From the NCBI RefSeq assembly GCF_030272615.1, contig NC_081412.1, positions 98,643,796-98,703,795 on the forward strand: a DNA stretch of 60,000 bases, written 5' to 3'. Shown here in pieces: positions 1 through 11,008 of this stretch. How positions within the stretch are numbered: the first letter of the stretch is position 1; the number at the start of each line of letters is the position of its first letter. Source of the stretch: Cryptomeria japonica. Taxonomy: Eukaryota; Streptophyta; Pinopsida; Cupressales; Cupressaceae. The notes beneath the pieces are model-generated. The model was not told where the DNA came from, searched no databases, and saw nothing but the letters and a program-made list of their open reading frames with translations. The position numbers were made by a program, and so were the translations under genes.

Positions 1-388
1 ATGTAAGAATTTTGTCAGAAAGAACACTCCAAACATGGAACTTTTCCATGGTTTTCGTTGGCCCATATACATTGAATAATGGAAATTCTAGGTTCTCCTT
101 AAAGTAGAACACAAAACACATCATTCAATTCTAAGCTTTCTCTAACAAGGTAACTTTCACTAAAGTTGGATTCTAGATGATGCCAAGACCTCCGGCTACA
201 CCATTGGCTTCTTGAAAAATGCCCTCCCACCCTCTACAATATTTAAAAAAACTAGTCGGCTGCTCTAAGCTAAGATTTGTTTCCTATAAGAAGATAATTA
301 CGCTGCTACTTCTGCAAATCACTCATTTTACCAAGTGTCTTTTGTAAGGGGCAGAGAGACCCTTGACATTCCATGTGGTAATATTCAT
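1..388 (-). pseudogene. LINE-A ORF2 start: AP-like endonuclease domain, broken
   Basis: Reading the minus strand from an ATG at 388 gives MNITTWNVKGL, the standard first strand of the L1 endonuclease with its metal-site Asn. After a frameshift come IIFL-stop-ETNL (the catalytic Glu motif, with a stop in place of Gln), GGLGII-stop-NP and NVYGPT, all in the expected order. The enzyme would nick target DNA to prime reverse transcription. At least one frameshift and four in-frame stops make it non-functional. The start overlaps the ORF1 stop as ATGA (385-388). The domain continues past the left edge of the window. Confidence 0.75.
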
Positions 389-1626
389 TTCTTTCCAAGG
401 GAGAGGCCTTCTCCCTTGGCTATTTGCATAAAGTCAAACACACTAACTATTCCCTTCTCTTTAGCTCTGTCTTCCCTTTTTGGACGATTACTCCTTCTAC
501 CCTGACAGTCTTTAGCTTTCCCTAGCAGAGCGTTGGCTGACTGACTTATACATCTCGGATCCACATTCTTGAGGATGCCCTCATGAAACAACTCTTCTTC
601 GAATTCCTTGTCTAATTCAAACTGCATATCAAATAAGCCTTTGCATGAATAGTTGCTTTGCGGGGGTGACGAAACTTCTTTCCCCTCCCTAATTTTTGAT
701 GCATCATGTCTGAGAGAATCCTCACCACCTCCAGACTCTCTATTAGTGATGATATTTATATCTACTACCAAAGGGGCTTCCCCATTTTTAGACGAGGATG
801 CCTTATCTTGTTGCTGAGTTGGAAAATTTGCTTCTTGAAAATTAACAATTGAGCCCATAACTGTTTTCGTCGGTTGGGCCAATTTAGGCCTCCATTTTTG
901 TGAAGGACGCCTGTGTGAATTTCTTGCTTTCCTAACAAACATCTTGCAATCTTCTTGACCATGAAATTTACTCTCGCATCTAGAGCAGAGACGTAACTCT
1001 TTTTTGACTTCCACCTATTGTCGCCAGACCCCATTTGACACTCTCAACAAGATGGAATCCAAGACACATCTCACAGCTACTATCCTCAGTCTTGCATATT
1101 TGCATAGATCCGCTTCATCATTAAAATCTATCTCCAAAACCATTCCTAGCATTCTACCAATCTTTTCCAAGAAAACCTCACCCCAATACTCAATCGGAAG
1201 ATTGTATAATCGTATCCATAATGGACATGAATAAACCACCAATGGGGTAGGATCAAAATTTGGAGTCCAAGGCTGAATATACACCAAATGCTTTTTTGCA
1301 AACCAGTTTTCTTGATTGAGAATACGGTCTCTTTCTGACCCTTTTTCAAACAGCACCACAAAAAATCTTTTTGGTATAAACTTAATAACAATTCGGTCCC
1401 CCCATTTCTCTTCAACCCATGATCTAATTTCTTTTCTGGACCAGTTGATGTTGAGGATCCTAGCAATAACAATGTGATCAGCCCAAAACTTATGATCTTC
1501 CTCCATTTCTTTCGTGAGATCCACCACAATCTCGCCATTTTCTGCAAACTTGCTTCCATCCACCCTCCCAAATTCCTCTGATCCGCCATTGTCATCCAAC
1601 CATTTTTGCAGACCCAAATCCGCCAT
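385..1626 (-). pseudogene. LINE-A ORF1, DUF4283 domain and zinc knuckle, one in-frame UAG
   Basis: ORF1 proteins of plant L1 elements bind element RNA and act as nucleic-acid chaperones. The first 203 codons (1626-1018) match the DUF4283 pattern: VIARILNINWSRKEIRSWV, a WF-x(n)-VYIQPWTP stretch and LWIRLYNLPIEYWGEVF. An in-frame TAG at 1015-1017 follows. The same frame then runs on for about 210 codons, containing the knuckle CSRCESKFHGQEDC (C-x2-C-x4-H-x4-C, 987-946) and a basic, polar tail. The knuckle normally follows the DUF4283 domain directly, so I read this as one ORF with a single premature stop rather than two genes. Start: ATG at 1626. Confidence 0.8.
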
Positions 1627-1649
1627 TTTTAATTTTATTACTATTATTT

Positions 1650-2811
1650 ATTTCATGTTAATTTCCTCTATTAAATAATTAAATTGACAAGTTTAATTAT
1701 TTAATTCATTTTAATCTTAATTCTTCTATTAAATAATTGATTTAAAAAGATTAATTTATTTAATTCATTGTTTATTCTTCTATTAATTAATTAAAATTGA
1801 AACATTTTATTAATTAATTCATTATCCCTTTCTTCTAAATCAATTCAACTAAATATTTAATATTTAGTCTTTCCCTATATAATTCTTCTATAGTCTCATC
1901 AATTAAATAATTTAAATCCTCAAATTCACCTCACTTCATCTTTACATCACTCAACCTTGCCAACTCACATTTTATGTGGCTAAATAAATTATTAAATCTC
2001 AATTATTAATTAGCCATATTAATTCTAACCTCATTTCCTTGTTTTGAGAATGTGTACGTACACTCATCCTCAACTTCCCTATATTTTCTCCAACCTTCCT
2101 ACATGTTTGGAGGGAGTTGAGTCCACTTGTCCTCATATCCCTAAATCTTCTCCAACCATCCTATATTCTCTCAAGTCTTCATCCTCGATCAAGGTGAGTC
2201 TTCTGACACTTGGCTTCTCCTTCCACCTTTTCCTCCATCCTGAAGGTGTAGGAGGAATATCTTCCTCTTTTATCTCTCACATCTCAACCAATCTTTTCAT
2301 AGTCATCCAATTTGCATGATTCAATCTCAACCATTGATCTCTACCACATGGGATTTTGCACATAAAAAATCTATAAAAAGAGAGTTTCTCCAGCATTTTG
2401 AGAGCTAATAGTGATCTTGAAGTAGTCATTTTGCATCTGTGAGTTTAAGCATTTTGAGTATATAATTATTTTAGGAGTCTTTAGCATTTTATCATGTTAT
2501 TATCTTACATCATAGCTTAAATAATTTAGCATAATCATATCCAACTATTAGTTATTTGTCCATTCCACATTTGCCATCTTGGAAGCCACACAGTGCATGT
2601 ATGAGAGCAATCATCTGCAACCAAGAACAATGGGGATAGGACATAATGAGACAGGTGGGTAAAGGTATAATCTTTATATTTTCACGTTCTGTACCTTTTC
2701 TTTGTTTCATTGGTTTATATTTGGAGTTTTCCTGTAGCTTTCATTATCAATATTTATTGAAAAACTAATAAGTTGCAGGCTTATTCTGAAGATTAATTCC
2801 AAGTTGACACA
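1650..2811 (+). repeat. T1 5' LTR (5' end cut by LINE-A)
   Basis: Collinear with 13995-16000, by eye about 95% identical in aligned stretches. It has AT-rich runs of ttaattaaataatt type, then a gtgtacgtacactcatcc block near 2050, and ends in gttgacaca. About 40-50 bases of its beginning are missing because LINE-A sits there. It retains a TATA box that the other copy lacks. The open frame at 2044-2319 is simply LTR sequence. Confidence 0.75.
2372..2380 (+). promoter_or_regulatory. TATA box of T1 5' LTR
   Basis: The sequence tataaaaag lies in the middle-to-late LTR, a normal place for the LTR promoter. The corresponding stretch of about 65 bases is absent from the 3' LTR around 15570. Confidence 0.5.
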
Positions 2812-2815
2812 GTTT

Positions 2816-2835
2816 TGGTGCCCACCATGGTTTGG
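2816..2835 (+). other. T1 primer-binding site
   Basis: Five bases after the LTR end comes TGGTGCCCACCATGGTTTGG. It resembles the TGGCGCCCACC-type binding sites of plant Tat-lineage elements. I have not matched it to a particular tRNA 3' end. Confidence 0.5.
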
Positions 2836-4162
2836 ATCATCATTGTACATCCATAATAAAGTTTATTTCTAAGCTGTGGGCCAAATCTTGAACTTAGATG
2901 GGGTTAACATTGAAATCTAGAAAATCCAAAAACATTGGAAAACTTAGAAAAACCAAAAACAATAGGATTTAGAAATAGACGACAAGTGGTAAGGAAACAA
3001 GGCTTAAATAAAATCAGGATATGCAACTCAATGATGTTCAAGACTAGAGGGGATATGATGGGGCATGGTTATTTTTCTTTGTCTGCTACTTGTGGTTTAT
3101 CTCTTAGTAATGTATGTACTTATCTAAGGACATGATTGACAAAAGATCATTGAGGACGTTCCGAGTCATATATGAAAGGGGATAATCCTTGTCTGTTATG
3201 CAAGAAGTACCCAGGTCATCTTGGTTCCTTATACCTAGATGCTTGTATTAACTTGCTATATTAAAATCCATGTAAGAAGTACTCAAGTCATCTTGAATCC
3301 TTATATCAAGATGCTTGTATTTTCTTACAACATTTTAAAAGCTCAATGATGAATTTAAGCACTGTTTCAAAAACACTGAAAAATATGGCAATATCATTTA
3401 GGTCTTTGCATTTTCATTTGCATTATAAGAATTCATCAACATTCAGGATCAATGGTTGAAATAATTATTGAGTATACTTGGACAAACAAAAACGTTTGAA
3501 TTTGCATTTAGGTTCATTTTATTCATTCATTTAGGTTCATTTGTATTTAACTAATTTGCATTTACAACATTTCATCATATCATCATTATAAGCATTTAGT
3601 ATCATTTTCATCAATACCATTTTTCATTTAAATCATAACCATTTTCATTTATAAGCATCATATAATCTATGCACATCATCTATATACATCATCAATATGC
3701 ATCACATGTAAAACATCTCATCATAAAAACATCATAAATATTATCATGTATAAATCATATATCATCATTGCATACATCATCATAGCATCATTCATTAGCA
3801 ATGTATAAAGATCATAATCATCATCATAAATGCATATAAGTCATCATATATCACAATCATGTAGCTCATCCAAGGATCCAATCTGTATCATCATCTCCTA
3901 ACATAGGTGCATCATATAGAATCATCGCATAGTCATATAGATCTTCATGTAGAAATCATAATAAGGAAATCATCATCATTACATCATCATGCATGAATAA
4001 CATAGTAACCATGATAGAGTAGAATCATATAGAGTCCATCAATGTTTGCATATCATCATAAATCATAAAACTCTCCAAGTGTACAATGATATCAACAAAA
4101 ATAATCAATAGTGTACAATGCCCCATAATACAACATCAAAGAAAATCAAGTCTCAAGGTACA
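2836..4162 (+). other. T1 internal non-coding stretch, low complexity
   Basis: I see no gene here. The first part is unremarkable and contains a short tandem duplication (3199-3323). From about 3540 to 4140 it is dominated by degenerate CATCAT/ATCATAA simple sequence. On the minus strand this lies just downstream of the antisense PMD gene, so it could have been its 3' flank. Confidence 0.5.
3199..3323 (+). repeat. two-unit tandem duplication, about 69-bp period
   Basis: The unit aagaagta-c-c-aggtcatcttg ... agatgcttgtatt occurs at 3199-3254 and again at 3268-3323 with several substitutions. Confidence 0.6.
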
Positions 4163-4617
4163 TCATGTGGCACGACCACCAGAATTTGTATATCTTCGTC
4201 GAGTAGGGTGTGCCCCACCTGATGGTCCTGCTCCAAGATTTGGATCTCTATCTCAATAGGGTGGTCCCATAACTCCACCGCACTTTGTTTGGACTTGTAT
4301 GTCTAATCGTTGTGTAGAGATATAACTGCCTTCTCTTTGGCTAGGAGGAACCATACTCTCATATAGACTACTCCAGTGAGAGATCTCCATCCAAGCATGA
4401 ATCAAAGATCTAACTGTATCACTTGAGAGAGAACCTAAGACAAACTGTTGAATCTTGTCTAGTTTACTCTCTTCTCGACCATATCTCTCATTGGTAGTAT
4501 CCTTCTCAAGAGTCAAAGCCTGAGCCTGTGCCTGCAGTTGTGCAATATGTGCTCTTAAGCTGGCAATGTCATCTAGGATCTCAGGAGCATCATCATGTAT
4601 CTGTGTATCATCACCCA
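4163..4617 (-). pseudogene. T1 antisense PMD gene, 3' part
   Basis: This is the end of the gene that begins at about 12790, cut off from it by C1. The minus-strand product starts with an acidic stretch (DDTQIHDDAPEILDD), continues as a likely coiled coil rich in A, Q and L (IASLRAHIAQLQAQAQALT), then a helical region, and ends in a Gly/Arg tail (RRRYTNSGGRAT) with a TGA at 4163-4165. One in-frame stop lies near 4253. The first 121 bases are duplicated on the other side of C1 at 11009-11128, where the copy has two stops. No catalytic motif is visible in this tail. Confidence 0.55.
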
Positions 4618-4624
4618 ATGCATG

Positions 4625-5697
4625 ATCAAACATAAATCATAAACCAATTACCATGCATCCACAACACATAACACCAAGATTTGTACATGGAAAACTCGGT
4701 AAAGGGAAAAACCACGGTGGGAAGCCTATCCATACCTAGATAATACTTATGCATTAAGTATGTGACTAAAATAAGGGGCATGCACATGCATGAAGGCCAA
4801 TAGCCTAGAGCGCACTGCTCATCACAAAGGAGCCTCATTGACTACAAAAGAAATCTAGACTACAATCCGGAAATAAGAATGAACTGCAAGAATAACATCT
4901 CTTATGCCTGAGTATAGTTCCGGTTAAGCTCAATGATAGAGGTCTTAAACCTCTTACACAAATCCAATTCGATCACCTATGATCGACCAAATCCTCTGCA
5001 TATAATTACAAATTTATTCGCATACAGATAATCCCATAACCATGACACAATCTACAAAGAGATCTTACATCATATTTATACCAATCCAGGACCTAAAAAA
5101 TTAGGTCGCCCACCTAAAAGATGATACAATAGATCCATTACATAAAACTGTAAACCAATGATAAACCAAGTCGGCCTAAGACCGAAACAACATTAACCAA
5201 ACAATAAATTCAATCGACAACACATCGGGAGCATCCACCAACACACTACATAAACCGGTCCATAACCTAGCAGAATAAGAGTAGACCTAAAATAGGTCAC
5301 CATAAGCCAAATGAAATACCACCAATTAACTAAAACATGAACATGATAGCCATCAACATCCTGAAAACCTTCTAGAAGCTGCACCAACACCACTTATCAA
5401 ATTCATCAGAAGATCTTCAATAAAGCACTGCTGGTAAAACCCTTACCGGTAACCAAAAGGCTTACTAGAACATATGATAGCTTCTAGATCACCATATCCC
5501 AAACCAGTTGAATGTGATATGTATCTGAACCACATGAATATCTGAACCAAACCAATTCCACCAATCAGAATATACTGAAGAAAAATCTCCTAATCATCAT
5601 CAAAGTCCAACCACTCTACCAGGATCTGGTAGACAACCAAATAAGCTAGTGTTGACCATCAATGCAACACATAATCAATTCCTCCAAATTGCCAACA
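4625..5697 (-). repeat. C1 3' LTR, truncated
   Basis: It begins on the minus strand with TGTTGGCAATTTGGAGG at 5697, directly after a purine tract. It contains the copia-typical block CACCGTGGTTTTTCCC near 4720-4700. It stops at about 4625, where it joins PMD gene sequence through roughly ten unassigned bases. Compared with the 5' copy it keeps about 500 bases (roughly 4720-5219) that the 5' copy lost, but lacks the terminal poly-C part. Confidence 0.75.
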
Positions 5698-6019
5698 ATC
5701 TCCCCCTTTGGAATTGATGGCAACACTAGATGTGAAAAACATCCAAGTGCCAATAAATGCCAAACAAGTCTCCCCAAATGGAAGACATCCAAACCAAAGA
5801 CCAAACTCCCCCTGTGACTGATATCTCTATTTTTCACATGTATATATCTCCCCCTTTGACATCAATGCCATAAATATGACATAAACATCAAAGAAAAACC
5901 ATAAAACCTTTGAACCATACAGCTGACTACTCCCCCTGAGTAGTAGCACCATCTCATTGACCCAGAATGAATTAAAAATTATGATAAATGCATACCAGAC
6001 TGATGCCAATCAACATCAC
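5698..6019 (-). promoter_or_regulatory. C1 polypurine tract region with repeated tracts
   Basis: The tract next to the LTR reads, on the minus strand, CCAAAGGGGGAGAT (5711-5698). Further AGGGGGAG-like tracts occur near 5770, 5810, 5855 and 5935. Plus-strand synthesis would prime at the one adjoining the LTR. There is no coding sequence in the stretch. Confidence 0.6.
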
Positions 6020-7654
6020 TCAAGTATTTACTGAAGGGGTAGAGATCTCCAATCTGTCTCTAAAATACTCAAATGATTCCTTAGGCAAAGGTTTAGTGAA
6101 GATATCTGCAATCTATTATTTAATGTTCACATAAACCAATCTCACTTCATTTGCTTCCACCTTCTCCTTCAAAAAGTTGTACTTGATTGATATGTGCTTT
6201 GTCTTAGAATGAAATACCAGATTCTTTGATATGTAAATAGAAGTAGAGTTATCAAAATGAATAACTATGAGTTCATTTAAATCTACCCTTATATCCTTTA
6301 ACATTTTCTTCATCCATAGAACTTGTGTACAATTAGCAGCAACAACAACATACTCAACTTCAACAGTAGATAAAGAAGTACATGACTGTTTCTTGGCGAT
6401 CCATGAAACAAGTTTCTTTCCAAGAAATAAAGCTCCACTGGATGTGCTCTTCTGGTCATCAACATCTCCAACCCAATCTGCATCTGTATATGCACATAGT
6501 GTAAAGTCATCATTTGTAGGATACCACAAACCATATTCAATTGTTCCCTATAAATATCTGAAAATCCTTTTCACCGTACTCTCATGATTTTCTCTAGGAT
6601 CACTCTGATATCTTGATACAATACAAACAATATTCATTATATCTGGTCTAGTCTAATTCAAATATAACAAACCTCCAATCATAGACTTATACCTTGTAGG
6701 ATTTACCGGAGTTGATTCATCTTTCTTTGTCAATTTCTCACTAGTAACCATAGGAGTACCAACTAGTTTGGAATTTTCCATACCAAATTTCTTCAACAAC
6801 TCTCTAGCATACTTAGTTTGATAGATGAAAATACCTTTATCAGTCCGAGTAATTTGTAAACCTAAGAAAAATCTCATTTCTCCAATCATAGACATCTCAA
6901 ATTCATTCTTCATATTATCGGATAATTCCATACATAACTTATCCTCACCTCCAAAAATGATATCATCAACAAAGACCTCAACAACCAATTTGTCATCATC
7001 AGTGATCTTATAATACTGGTTACTATCAACATTACCTTTAGTGAAACCAAGATTCAAAAGATATTTTTCCAATCTAGCATACCAAGCTCTAGGTGCTTGA
7101 TTCAATCCATATAAAGATTTCCTTAACCTGAAAACCATGTTTTTGTCATCTGAAAGTGAAAAACCATCAGGTTGCTCAATATAAACTTCCTCTTCAAGAT
7201 CTCCATTCAAAAATACACACTTGACATCCATTTGATAAACCTTGTAGTTCTTTTGGGCATCATAAGCAAGAAATAATCTCACAGCTTCAATCCTAGCTAC
7301 CAGAGAAAAAGCTTCATCATAATCAATTCCTTCCTTCTGAGAATATTCTTTACATACCAGTCTAGCCTTATTGCTCACAACTTGTCCATCTTCATTCAAT
7401 TTATTCCTAAAAACCCATTTAGTTCCAATAACATTCTTATTTTTACGTCGGGGAACTAAAGTTAATGTGTTGTTCTTTTCTATCTGATCCAATTCCTCTT
7501 CCATAGATTTTATCCAACATTCATCCTTACATGCTTCATCTATTGATGCCAGTTCAATTTGAGAAATTAAACGTACCTCTTCAGTTGCCAACCTTCTTCT
7601 TGTCATTACTCCTTTTCTCTTGTCTCCAATGATATGGTCTTCTGAATGATTCAA
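6020..7654 (-). pseudogene. C1 reverse transcriptase and RNase H
   Basis: Typical copia order: the RT opening [46 protein letters not shown] (first catalytic Asp), [15 protein letters not shown], the catalytic FVDDIIFGG, and LVGTPM. RNase H follows from about 6540 with YTDADWVGD and a second acidic cluster, ending in DIFTKPLPK and a stop at 6020. It would copy element RNA into DNA. In-frame stops at 6653-6655, about 6550 and about 6115 (two adjacent) disable it. The frame is otherwise preserved across the whole region, so decay is mostly point mutation. Confidence 0.85.
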
Positions 7655-8959
7655 CCTTACATACCGAGGAGTCTTCTGACTTTCTGATTCTCTACTCTGA
7701 TCTTCAGTTACTGTTGAATTTTCTTATACTGCTAGAGTAATTGGTTCAACATTTTGTTCCGGTACAGGTGCTATTAGTTCAGTTATAACCATTTCCACTT
7801 CTGGTTCTCTCTCATAAGTTTTGATTTGATCTTTGTTTTGCTCATCCACCTTGACATTAGCATTCTCCACAATTTTTGGTAATATTTTGTTATAACATCT
7901 ATATGCTTTGTTTTGATTAGAATAACCAAGAAATATTCCTTCATCACATCTAGGATCAAACTTTCCAATGGAATCATCTCTTTTGATATATCATTTACGA
8001 CCAAAGATTCTGAAATACTTAACAGTAGGTGTATGATCAAACCATAACTCATAAGGTGTCTTACCGATGTCTCCTTTGATATGAACTTTGTTGAATGTGT
8101 ACACCATCGTTCTCACAACTTCTCTCCAATAGATATGTGGCAAATTAGCTTCCATCATCATAGATCTAGCTGCATCCAGGATAGTTCCAATCTTTCTTTC
8201 CACAACACCATTCTGCTGAGGTGTTCGAGGTGCATACAACTGTCTCATTATCCCATGTTTCTCACAATAACTATTAAATTCACCGAATCTGAATTCACCA
8301 TCCCGATCGGATCTTAATCATTTAATTTTCAATCCTATCTCTGTCTTAACCATATCTTTAATTATCTTTAACTTTTCAAAGGCTTTATATTTCTTCCTTA
8401 GAAAAGTAACCCACATCATTCTAGAATAGTAATCAGTGATTAGCATGAAATATCTATCAACCTGAAAACTTCTTATTCTAGCAGGACCACATAAATCACT
8501 ATGAATAAGATCAAGAACATCATTAGATTTTTCTTGTATACTCTTAAAAGAAGTTCTGACTTGCTTACCCATTTGACATTCCTTACATACCGGATTAAGA
8601 GGCTTCACAATCTTAGGTATATCTCTAACTTCCTTAGTTGAACTGATCTTTACAATACAATCAAAATTCACATGACACAACCTCTTATGCCATAGCCAAC
8701 TCTCATCAATATGTGCAGTCAAACATGTCTTCTCACTGAAGTTCAAATGAGAGATGTTACCTCTAGTCTGAGTACCGATTGCAATCTCCAATCCAGATTT
8801 GTTAATGATTTTGCATTTTCCATCCTTGAACTGTAATTGAAATCCCTTAACCACCAACTGACCTACACTCAAAAGATTATGCCTTAAGCTTTCTACATAA
8901 TAGACATTATCAGTGTTATGCTTACCATCCAATGATATAGTTCTTCTTCCTTTGATCAT
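7655..8959 (-). pseudogene. C1 integrase with GAG-pre-integrase zinc domain
   Basis: The N-terminal HHCC-type domain shows WLWHKRLCHVNFD and CKECQMGKQ. The catalytic core shows HSDLCGPARIRS and ITDYYSRMMWVTFL, then LRSDRDGEF and TPQQNGVVERK, giving the Asp-Asp-Glu set. The core is followed by a variable linker leading into the reverse transcriptase. It would insert the cDNA into the genome. In-frame stops occur at 8318-8320, 7991-7993 (in place of a Cys codon) and about 7723. It is in the same frame as the flanking gag and RT segments. Confidence 0.85.
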
Positions 8960-10231
8960 TCATGCTTTTTCAGCTCCAAATCTGACAAGACCACCATCAA
9001 ATTCTTGCAAAGATACAAACTTCCTTTTATCTCCAGTCATAAGATGTGAACATCCACTGTCTATCACCCATTCATCCTTGTCTTCAACCTTAGCTGCAAG
9101 GGCCTTCTCTTCATTATGAATGAAAGGATCCAGAGTATCTTCCTTTATAGCCAAGGATACCCATCCCTTTCCATTGTCAGATCCACTAGTTGAATCTTTT
9201 GTCGGTTCATCAACAGAATCATCAGTTACACCTTCCTCATCTGCATAGTAGAATGACTTATCTTTGTTCCTCCTGTACTTATGCTTGTTCTGATATTCAT
9301 GGTTAGGCATAAAATATCTTCTATCTTTCTCCTCAAATATTGAATTCCTCTCAAAACATCTAGATGCAAAATGACCTATCTTATTATATACAAAACATTT
9401 GAAAGGTGATTTTCCTTCACACTTACTTCCTGGCAAACCTTTAGATACTCTTCCAGAAAATAGGGCTTCAAGTTCTTCAAGCTCTTCATCTTGTTTCCTC
9501 ATATCTTCAAGTTCCTTCGCATATAATGCTTTCCAATCACTTTTGTCAGTTGATGATGTAGATGCCTTGAATGCAAAATCTGTCTTTGCAGCTCCTTGAG
9601 GACCAAATTCTTCAAGATCAAAAGTAGATAGCTTTCCAACCAAAGTATCCCTATTAATAAAAGTGTTAGACATAGTTCTCAGCTCATTAATTGCAGTAGT
9701 ATTCATCTTGTAAGCAGATGGTAAATCTCTCAATACTTTAGAAACAATCTCATCTTCGCTCAGAGATCCACCACAACATTGAATTCCCAAAACAATTTTA
9801 TTGACTCTTTCCATAAAAGTTGTAATCGTTTCATCTTCCTCCATTCTCAGGTTCTCATACCTTACCCGGTAACCATCGATTTTAGCAATTTTAATAGTAG
9901 GGTCACCTTCATTCAGAGTCTCCAACTTATCTCATATAAACTTTGCAGATGATTTGTTTGTTAATCCCATTACCTGCTGATCTGAAAGGACGCTCAAGAG
10001 GGCTTCTCTAGCTCTAAAATCATTTTCAATGTTCTTATCCAAGTCCGTCGGAGGAGGGTTTCCAGATGCTGGATCATAAGGAGTATAGCCTTTCTCACTG
10101 ATCTCACAAATCTCCTTACTAAGACATCTCAAATGAGTCTCCATCTAAAGCTTCCATACTCTGTAATTTGTTCCTTCAAGCCTAATGTTGTCCTTCTGGT
10201 AATCAATTGAAGTTGAATGATTAGTCACCAT
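8960..10231 (-). pseudogene. C1 gag and aspartic protease
   Basis: The likely start is the ATG at 10231, 43 bases after the primer site. The UBN2-type gag domain includes GTNYRVWKL and AKIDGYRVRYENLRMEEDE. The knuckle at about 9395-9350 reads CFVYNKIGHFASRC, with the second Cys replaced by Tyr. The protease site is WVIDSGCSHLMTGD near 9070. Stops fall before METHL, at 9932-9934 (TGA where Trp is expected) and at 8960-8962. Gag would package element RNA and the protease would cut the polyprotein. Confidence 0.85.
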
Positions 10232-10273
10232 AGGATCTTCCTCAAGTGGTTAAGCTTTTGCAGAGAGGACCAA

Positions 10274-10287
10274 GCTCTGATACTAAT
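10274..10287 (-). other. C1 primer-binding site
   Basis: On the minus strand ATTAGTATCAGAGC, one base off the usual initiator tRNA-Met complement TGGTATCAGAGC, lies immediately after the 5' LTR. Confidence 0.75.
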
Positions 10288-11008
10288 TATTAGGATAACT
10301 GGTGAACAACTGAGAGTGGGGTGGGGGGGGGGGTGAATCAGTTGTTAACATATTATGAAAATTTAAGCACACAAAACCTTTTACCGAAATGCATAAACCA
10401 AATACCGGAATAACAGATATATCAATTAAGCACAAACATATATCATAAACCAATTACCATGCATCCACAACACATAACACCAAGATTTGTACGTCGAAAA
10501 CCTGGTAAAGGAAAAAACCACGGTAACGCATCAGGAGCATCCACCAAAATGTTACATAAATTGGTCCATAACCTAGCAAAACAAGACCGGACCTAAAATA
10601 GGCCACCATAAGCCAAATGAAATACCACCAATCAATTGGAACACGAACATGCACATGATAGCCATCAGCATCTTGAAAACCTTCTAGAAGCCACACCAGC
10701 ACCACTTATCGAATTCATCAAAAGATGTTCAATAAAGCACTGTCGGTAAAACCCTTATTGGTAACCAAAAGGCTTACTAAAACATATGATAGCTTTCATA
10801 TCACCATATCCTAAACCAACTGAATGTGAGATACATCTGAACCACATGAATAACCGAACCAAACCAATTCCACCAATCGGAATATACTGGAGACAAATCT
10901 CCTGATCATCATCAAAGTCCAACCACTCTACCGGAATCTGGTAGACAACCAAATAGGCTAGTGTTGACATCAATGCAACACAAAATCAATTCCTCCAAAC
11001 TACCAACA
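10288..11008 (-). repeat. C1 5' LTR with internal deletion
   Basis: It starts with TGTTGGTAGTTTGGAGG at 11008 and ends next to the primer site. A G/C homopolymer lies near 10320, followed in plus sense by gtgaatcag, as in the LTRs of C3 and C4. About 500 bases present in the 3' LTR are missing between roughly 10525 and 10530. Confidence 0.75.

Larger units (their letters stand above)
1..1645 (-). mobile_element. LINE-A, L1-type non-LTR retrotransposon (5' part, runs off left edge)
   Basis: A minus-strand LINE with ORF1 (DUF4283-type domain plus one CCHC knuckle) followed by the beginning of ORF2 (endonuclease). Its 5' end lies about 20 bases before the ORF1 start. There it meets AT-rich sequence that is collinear with the LTR at 13960-16000, so it appears to have inserted near the start of the T1 5' LTR. 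The rest of ORF2 and the 3' end lie outside the window, so no target duplication can be checked. ORF1 is nearly open while the endonuclease has several stops. Confidence 0.8.
4625..11008 (-). mobile_element. C1, Ty1/copia (Sirevirus-like) element
   Basis: The minus-strand order is 5' LTR (10288-11008), initiator-Met-type primer site, gag-pol in one reading frame (10231-6020), a stretch with several purine tracts, and a 3' LTR (5697 down to 4625). Multiple purine tracts before the 3' LTR are reported for Sireviruses, hence the lineage suggestion. The 3' LTR has lost its last 150 or so bases and the 5' LTR has an internal deletion of about 500 bases. No 5-bp target duplication remains. Instead 121 bases of host sequence are repeated on both sides. 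It sits inside the antisense PMD gene of T1. Confidence 0.85.

Noticed and set aside
2044-2319. Open frame repeated at 15307-15573
   Set aside because: It is part of the T1 LTR. The copies share frame only because the LTRs are similar, and no protein motif is visible.
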